From JBJKSO01 sp046703825 (GTDB lineage: Bacteria; Chloroflexota; Dormibacteria; Aeolococcales; Bog-877), in NCBI GenBank assembly GCA_046703825.1, contig JBJKSO010000048.1, forward strand, positions 1-35,779: DNA of 35,779 bases. The letters are read 5' to 3'. Every line of letters starts with the position of its first letter. Position 1 is the first letter of the stretch. Of the stretch, positions 31,779 through 35,779 are shown piece by piece. A program made the position numbers and the translations under genes. The notes beneath the pieces are model-generated. The model searched no databases and had not been told where the DNA came from. It was given only the letters and a program-made list of their open reading frames with translations.

Positions 31779-31807
31779 AGGATACTTCTTAATACGAAGT
31801 TTGTGAA
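31779..31807 (-). promoter_or_regulatory. Promoter of the APC permease gene
   Basis: TTCACA (31807-31802, minus strand), a 17-base spacer and TATCCT (31784-31779) make the best -35/-10 pair in the window. The spacer contains ACTTC-N7-GAAGT, an inverted repeat where a repressor could sit between the two boxes. The transcript would start near 31772, leaving a 5' leader of ~75 bases with a Shine-Dalgarno. Confidence 0.65.
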
Positions 31808-31841
31808 GGGCCGCCCCCGGGGCGGACTTCAACCCAGCCGC

Positions 31842-31847
31842 TATAGT
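31842..31847 (+). promoter_or_regulatory. -10 hexamer of the YbjQ-cassette operon
   Basis: TATAGT lies 13 bases before the ATG at 31861, so the leader would be only about 6 bases. No -35 is evident. It is divergent from the APC promoter about 60 bases away. Confidence 0.45.
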
Positions 31848-31860
31848 CGCTGTCAGGGCG

Positions 31861-32262
31861 ATGAATGAGCTGGTCTCGCTACCCGGCAGCGACGACGACT
31901 TCGACCGCCTCGCGGCCGCTCTCCGAGCGGAATCGAGCGATCTGGCGACATTTGTCGAGGTGCTCGCGAGCAAGCTGCAGGACGCCTTTCCGGAGCGCGC
32001 CCGGGTCGACCGCGCCGGCGGAGTGTTCCGGCGGGACAAGCCCGTGAGCCACATCGCGGTGGAAATCGGGGACATGCGCTTTGAGCTCAACCGGCAACGG
32101 GGCTCGGTGACCACGCGCACTACCAAGGTGGTGCGCGGGATCGCTCTGAAAACCGACGAAGTGACAATGGAACGCTGGCTCGACCAAATGTCTCAGGCGG
32201 TGGTCAGCCAGGCCAGCAGCAGTACCCAGGACCGCATCGCCCTGCAGCGGCTGCTCGGCTGA
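31861..32262 (+). CDS. Unknown protein, first gene of the YbjQ cassette
   Basis: 133 residues, soluble and charged. An N-terminal helical half (DDDFDRLAAALRAESSDLATFVEVLASKLQDAFP) leads to a beta-rich part (RVDRAGG...SHIAVEIGDMRFELNRQRGSVTTRTTKVVRGIALKTDEV) and a final helix. I do not recognise a family. Its TGA stop overlaps the ATG of the next gene by one base (TGATG), so it is translated together with the YbjQ-domain protein and probably works with it. A TATAGT hexamer 13 bases upstream suggests a nearly leaderless transcript. Confidence 0.75.
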   Translation: MNELVSLPGSDDDFDRLAAALRAESSDLATFVEVLASKLQDAFPERARVDRAGGVFRRDKPVSHIAVEIGDMRFELNRQRGSVTTRTTKVVRGIALKTDEVTMERWLDQMSQAVVSQASSSTQDRIALQRLLG

Positions 32263-33227
32263 TGCGGTTTCTACGCCGGCCCGCCGGCGACGATGACCCG
32301 GCCGCCGAGCAGCGCCGCCAGCGCAGCGAGGAGCTGGTGGCGGCGGGCGGGATCCCGCTGGACGCCCAGGAGCGGATCGCACGCCAGAGCCAGCCCGGTG
32401 CGGTCTGGACATCGGATCTGTCCGTAGACGAGCTGGCCGCCCTGCGCGGCATGGACTACGAACCGGTGGCCCAGGTGCTGGGCAGTTCGCTCTACCGGGT
32501 GGGCTGGGTCAACACCGGCTGGCTCACCGGGATGGGAGCGCGCAGCTTCGCCTGGGGGACGGTGGCTCCCCAGGAGAACGCGGCCCTGACCGAGTCCCTC
32601 TTCCAGGCCAGAGCTTTGGCCCTCAACCGGCTGGTGATGGAGGCTCAGGGCCTGGGCGCTGAGGGGGTGGTGGGGGTGCGGCTTTCCATCCGGCGCTGGG
32701 AGTGGGCGATGGGCATGGCGGAGTTCACCGTGCTGGGGACCGCGGTGCGGCAGCGCGGAGTGGCGCCCCCGAAGGAGCCATTCACCTCCACCCTCTCGGG
32801 ACAGGACATGGCTCGCTTGCTGCGAACCGGGCACCGACCGCTGCGGCTCGTGATGGGAGCCAGCGCCCAGCAGGCGGTGGCGATCTTCGGCGGCATGCTG
32901 GGCGGCTACGGCACGGTGAGCAACTGGTCCAACCAGGAGGTTCGCGCCTACAGCCAGGCCATGCACCAGGCGCAGCACAACTCCCGCCAGCGCATGGCCG
33001 CCGAGGCCGGCCGTGCTGGTGCTCACGGCGTGGTCGGCGTGCAGATAGATTCATCGGTGCTGGAGTATCCGATGGGATCCGAGTCGGTCCAGGGACGCAT
33101 CGTCCAGTGGGTGGTGCTGGGGACCGCGGTCGCCGAGGCGGAAGCCCGCGGGGACTCGCCCCGCCCGGCGATGCTGGTGCATCTGAATGATGGAGGCAGC
33201 GACGATGTCCGATCAACCATCCCCTAG
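32262..33227 (+). CDS. Two-domain YbjQ-type protein
   Basis: 321 residues made of two copies of the YbjQ (PF01906, 'putative heavy-metal-binding') domain, about residues 48-166 and 173-300. Each copy opens with a WTSDLSVDEL / FTSTLSGQDM element, has a long helix of the type QARALALNRLVMEAQ, continues GAEGVVGVRL or GAHGVVGVQI, and closes with VLGTAV. Single-domain YbjQ proteins form pentamers with conserved cysteines or histidines that are not obvious here, so metal binding should not be assumed. The basic, glutamine-rich first 45 residues are a separate segment. The gene overlaps its upstream neighbour by one base and the downstream YbjQ gene by 23 bases. Confidence 0.85.
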   Translation: MRFLRRPAGDDDPAAEQRRQRSEELVAAGGIPLDAQERIARQSQPGAVWTSDLSVDELAALRGMDYEPVAQVLGSSLYRVGWVNTGWLTGMGARSFAWGTVAPQENAALTESLFQARALALNRLVMEAQGLGAEGVVGVRLSIRRWEWAMGMAEFTVLGTAVRQRGVAPPKEPFTSTLSGQDMARLLRTGHRPLRLVMGASAQQAVAIFGGMLGGYGTVSNWSNQEVRAYSQAMHQAQHNSRQRMAAEAGRAGAHGVVGVQIDSSVLEYPMGSESVQGRIVQWVVLGTAVAEAEARGDSPRPAMLVHLNDGGSDDVRSTIP

Positions 33228-34020
33228 CGACCTGCCCGAAGACGCCCTCCGCCGCCTTCGCGAGATGCGCGGCGGCGAGGGCAGGCGGTCCCTGTTCACC
33301 AGTGATCTGTCGATTTCAGAGTTTCTCTTGGTCAAGGAAGCGGGATTCGACCCGGTAGGGCTGGTGGTAGGCAGCTCCATCTACCACATCGGCGTGCAGA
33401 TCGCGAACTACCGTCAGAACCAGGAGCTGCAGGTGCTGAGCCAGGCGATGTACCAGGCTCGCGAGCTGGCCATGAGCCGAATGGAGGAGGAGGCGGACGC
33501 TCTGGACGCCGACGGCATCGTCGGCGTCAGGCTGGACATCAATCGCTACGAGTGGGGCCAGAGTCTGGCCGAGTTCATGGCGGTGGGTACGGCCGTCCGC
33601 AGTCAGCAGGGGAGGATGCGCACACCGCACAACAAGCCCTTCACCTCGGACCTCTCCGGCCAGGACTTCTGGACTTTGCTGCAGGCGGGGTACGCCCCGT
33701 TAGGTCTGGTGATGGGCTCCTGCGTCTACCACGTTGCCCACCAGGGGCTCGGTCAGTGGCTGCGCAGTGCTGGCCAGAATCGCGAGATGCCCAACTTCAC
33801 CCAGGCCCTCTACGACGCCCGGGAGCTGGCCATGGAACGGATGCAGTCGGAGGCCGAATCCCTGCAGGCTGAAGGTATTGTCGGCGCCGCCATCCACGAG
33901 AACAACCACGGCTGGGGCAGCCACGTCATCGAGTTCTTCGCGGTCGGCACGGCGGTCAAGCCCACCCGAGCCGACCACCACATCGCGCAACCGCAGCTGG
34001 TCCTCTCCCTGGACCAATAG
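33205..34020 (+). CDS. Two-domain YbjQ-type protein, paralogue
   Basis: 271 residues, again two YbjQ-like domains (about 30-132 and 145-255), opening FTSDLSISEF and FTSDLSGQDF and closing EFMAVGTAV and EFFAVGTAV. The two halves keep the helix QARELAMSRMEEEA / DARELAMERMQSEA almost identical, so within-gene duplication is clear, and the gene is a paralogue of its neighbour. ATG at 33205 is chosen because GGAGG lies 8 bases before it; ATG at 33187 and 33190 are in frame but precede that site. It overlaps the previous gene by 23 bases. A deacetylase-like gene follows 13 bases later. Confidence 0.85.
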   Translation: MSDQPSPSDLPEDALRRLREMRGGEGRRSLFTSDLSISEFLLVKEAGFDPVGLVVGSSIYHIGVQIANYRQNQELQVLSQAMYQARELAMSRMEEEADALDADGIVGVRLDINRYEWGQSLAEFMAVGTAVRSQQGRMRTPHNKPFTSDLSGQDFWTLLQAGYAPLGLVMGSCVYHVAHQGLGQWLRSAGQNREMPNFTQALYDARELAMERMQSEAESLQAEGIVGAAIHENNHGWGSHVIEFFAVGTAVKPTRADHHIAQPQLVLSLDQ

Positions 34021-34033
34021 CCGCTCGTCGCCG

Positions 34034-35017
34034 GTGACCGAGCCGCAGGCTTGGGGCCGCCCGCCCCCTGGTTCCGCGCCGGTCGCCCTCTTCTACGACG
34101 CGCGGTTTCTGCAGCACGACCGGGAAGGGCATCCCGAGAACTCCAACCGGTTGCGTGCGATCGTCGAGCGGCTGCGGCAGGACCGGCGCCTACCGCCGTC
34201 CAGCTGGCGGGCTGCGGCAGGTGCTGGCGAAGCGGACCTGCTGCTGGTGCACCGGCCGGAAATGGTGGACTCGGTGCGGCGGCTGGCCTCAGGGGGCGGA
34301 GGCTGGTTCGACCCTGACACCTACTGCACACCTCACTCGTACGGAGTCGCCCTGGCGGCCGTCGGAGCAGCAATGGCCGCCGCCGAGCTGGCCTGCTCCA
34401 ACGAACCCCTTGCCGCCTTTGCGCTCGTGCGCCCGCCAGGACACCATGCCACCCCCACCCGGTCCATGGGCTTCTGCTTGTTCAACAATTGCGCCATCGC
34501 GGTCGAGCATGTCCGCCGGCACCTCGGGGTGGGCCGGGTGGCAATTGTCGATCTCGACGTCCACCACGGCAATGGAACCCAGGAGATCTTCTACTCCGAC
34601 CCCGACGTCCTTTACTGCTCTTTACACGAGCGGCCTCTCTACCCGGGAACGGGGGCGGCCAGCCAAGTGGGGGAGGGTGCCGGCCTTGGGGCGACCGTCA
34701 ACCTTCCCCTGCCCGCGGGCACGGCGACCAAAGGCTGGCTGGAGGGGCTGGATCGGGTCCTGCTTCCGGCCGTCCGCCGGCACCGGCCCGAGCTGCTGGC
34801 GGTGAGCGTCGGATTCGACGCCCTGCGGGGAGACCCGCTGGCGGGGTTGGCGGTGGGGGTCGAGGGCTATGCCGCCGCCGCCGATCGCCTCCAGGAGATC
34901 GCTACCGACCTCTGCGGCGGTCGCACGGTCTGGTTCCTCGAGGGCGGCTACAAGCTAGACGACATGGCCGAAGCCGCCGCCGCCTGTGTCAGCGCTCTTG
35001 CCGGCTTCCGCCGCTAA
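34034..35017 (+). CDS. Histone-deacetylase-fold amidohydrolase
   Basis: 327 residues of the arginase-deacetylase fold. Motifs in order: HPENSNRLRAI, RPPGHHA with catalytic H137/H138, GFCLFNNCAIA, DLDVHHGNG giving zinc ligands D175 and H177, GFDAL giving the third ligand D262, and WFLEGGY. Bacterial members remove acetyl groups from lysine (AcuC type) or acetylpolyamines. The close context of YbjQ proteins gives no substrate. GTG at 34034 is 13 bases after the previous stop, in the same run; no strong ribosome-binding site is seen. The frame is open upstream inside the YbjQ gene, but the deacetylase domain begins at about residue 17. Confidence 0.92.
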   Translation: MTEPQAWGRPPPGSAPVALFYDARFLQHDREGHPENSNRLRAIVERLRQDRRLPPSSWRAAAGAGEADLLLVHRPEMVDSVRRLASGGGGWFDPDTYCTPHSYGVALAAVGAAMAAAELACSNEPLAAFALVRPPGHHATPTRSMGFCLFNNCAIAVEHVRRHLGVGRVAIVDLDVHHGNGTQEIFYSDPDVLYCSLHERPLYPGTGAASQVGEGAGLGATVNLPLPAGTATKGWLEGLDRVLLPAVRRHRPELLAVSVGFDALRGDPLAGLAVGVEGYAAAADRLQEIATDLCGGRTVWFLEGGYKLDDMAEAAAACVSALAGFRR

Positions 35018-35041
35018 GACGACGGGGGTTGAGCGCAGAGG

Positions 35042-35398
35042 TCAGGCAGCCGGTGCGGTCCTGGTGATCGCGGCCGCCCGTCGCCTGCGCCGCTGCGGCG
35101 CGGCGCCGCCGGCAGCCACTCCGGCAACCTCCAGCGCTGGCGTCAACTTCTCCGGTTCCGGTTCCGCGTCGAGTTTGGCCCACGATCCAACCGTGGGCAT
35201 GGGCGCGCGCGCCCCGTCCCCGCCGCCGCTCTCGCCGGTGGCGGTGGCGCGGATCTGATCCAGCAGCGCCAGGGCCGCATACACGCTCACCTGCTTGTAG
35301 GGCGCTCGCTCCAGGCCCTCCATCAAGACTCGCGTGCGCCGATGAGTGGCCATTAGCCGCTCTTCCGCAATCCGGGCGCGTTTCGGTCGTTTGCTCAC
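35042..35398 (-). CDS. Unknown basic protein
   Basis: 118 residues. The first 55 (MSKRPKRARIAEERLMATHRRTRVLMEGLERAPYKQVSVYAALALLDQIRATATG) look like a folded helical unit; the rest is low-complexity, rich in A, G, P and R. I do not recognise a family. GTG at 35398 has GGGAGG a few bases upstream, a good ribosome-binding site, and TATGTT at 35423-35428 could be its -10. It is convergent with the deacetylase gene, 24 bases between stops. The final arginine/alanine stretch may be a DNA- or RNA-binding tail; that is conjecture. Confidence 0.6.
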   Translation of the reverse strand: MSKRPKRARIAEERLMATHRRTRVLMEGLERAPYKQVSVYAALALLDQIRATATGESGGGDGARAPMPTVGSWAKLDAEPEPEKLTPALEVAGVAAGGAAPQRRRRRAAAITRTAPAA

Positions 35399-35422
35399 GG
35401 TGCCTCCCTAGCCGTCTGGCGG

Positions 35423-35428
35423 AACATA
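35423..35428 (-). promoter_or_regulatory. Possible -10 of the gene at 35042-35398
   Basis: TATGTT on the minus strand would give a ~17-base leader containing the Shine-Dalgarno. An alternative -10, TATAAC, lies at 35449-35454. The whole 35440-35530 segment is clearly more AT-rich than its surroundings. Confidence 0.35.
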
Positions 35429-35524
35429 CCACTACCAGGGGCACCGTGGTTATAAGCAGATCGAAATGAAGTGAAACGTGTCCTTCAAGTCGCGTTTAGC
35501 GCTCGAATAATACTGTTATCGCTG

Positions 35525-35779
35525 TCAAATACTAAGAGACCGCTGTGTCGAACATTGCTGATCGATGCTAGAGGCCGAGTGAATACCAGCCCCGCTGTCC
35601 CCTTTGCTCAGCGCGCGCCCCAGCTGACTCAGCGTCTCCCCGAGGATCGGCTGGAGCAGCTCGAGCGCGGCCTGGTCGGTGAGCTGGGGCGGCAGCCCTG
35701 CCAGGACCTGGGTTTGGAAGCGCCCGAGGCGGACCTCGATCCGGGGCCGCCGGCCCTCGCCCGCGCGCAGGGCCCAGGC
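35525..35779 (-). CDS. Unknown protein, C-terminal part (5' end outside window)
   Basis: An open frame enters from the right edge and ends with TGA at 35525-35527 after 84 residues. The part nearest the edge (GRRPRIEVRLGRFQTQVL, then a helix TDQAALELLQPILGETLSQLGRAL) has the codon use and composition of a real gene; the last ~25 residues are serine-rich and may be a poorly conserved tail. No family is recognisable from this fragment. It lies 126 bases upstream of the gene at 35398 on the same strand. Confidence 0.5.
   Translation of the reverse strand, partial: AWALRAGEGRRPRIEVRLGRFQTQVLAGLPPQLTDQAALELLQPILGETLSQLGRALSKGDSGAGIHSASSIDQQCSTQRSLSI

Noticed and set aside
31698..32126. N-terminal extension of the APC permease frame
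   Set aside because: It crosses the permease promoter and lies antisense to the gene at 31861; the ATG at 31697 has a good Shine-Dalgarno.
33734..34033. Upstream extension of the deacetylase frame
   Set aside because: It overlaps the YbjQ gene, has low-complexity translation and adds nothing to the deacetylase domain.
35500..35528. TTGACA on the minus strand near 35523-35528 as a -35
   Set aside because: No -10 lies at 16-18 bases; the nearest TATTAT is only 10 bases away, and TTGACA overlaps the stop codon of the partial gene.
1..35779. tRNA, rRNA, CRISPR, insertion sequence or prophage
   Set aside because: I looked for conserved tRNA arms, repeated spaced units, transposase motifs and terminal repeats and found none; the absence is by eye only.

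Overview
The window is about 35.8 kb of GC-rich bacterial chromosome with dense, short-spaced genes on both strands. The gene content suggests a free-living, probably soil-type, high-GC bacterium: ClpS followed directly by a DUF2017 protein (an actinobacterial-type pair), AIM24, a COG4705 membrane protein, a GT35 glucan phosphorylase, and many GTG/TTG starts. The lineage cannot be fixed from sequence reading alone; Actinomycetota, Dormibacterota or a related Chloroflexota-grade lineage are the best guesses. I see no tRNA, rRNA, CRISPR array, insertion sequence, phage gene or origin.

Layout. 1-2362: the 3' end of a DHA2-type MFS exporter, a convergent ArsR-family regulator, and a small leaderless gene divergent from that regulator. 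2363-3012: a 650-base stretch without a credible gene but with strong RNA-type hairpins. 3013-6577: a co-directional run of aquaporin, a ParB-like small protein, a glutaredoxin-thioredoxin reductase fusion and galE. 6758-11298: a membrane-anchored chagasin-like protein, a P-loop kinase-like protein, a COG4705 membrane protein, two tandem PEGA-like paralogues and an AIM24 protein. 11344-15511: a sulfocyanin-like copper lipoprotein, clpS-DUF2017, an Xaa-Pro aminopeptidase, an unknown gene and a second ArsR regulator. 15589-19960: glucan phosphorylase, a nucleoside-phosphorylase-like protein and a pterin carbinolamine dehydratase. 20068-24050: a phosphate uptake operon in the order pstB-S-C-A. 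29653-24054 (minus): MFS exporter, MscS channel, MBL hydrolase, aldehyde dehydrogenase and DUF1707 protein, probably one transcription unit. 31697-29751 (minus): an APC permease with a clear promoter and terminator. 31861-35017: an unknown gene, two tandem-duplicated YbjQ-domain proteins and a deacetylase-fold hydrolase. The end holds two unknown minus-strand genes, one cut by the window edge.

The most useful general observation is regulatory. At least eight first genes of transcription units have a TANNNT -10 hexamer exactly 6 or 7 bases before the start codon, so their mRNAs should begin at, or within a base of, the start codon. This decides several starts (for example GTG for pstB, glgP and the second MFS gene). 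Genes internal to operons, and a few first genes, instead carry Shine-Dalgarno sequences. The pstB promoter is additionally preceded by four units repeating every 11 bases (CTTAGCA-like), the spacing of known PhoP/PhoB boxes, which fits phosphate control of that operon.
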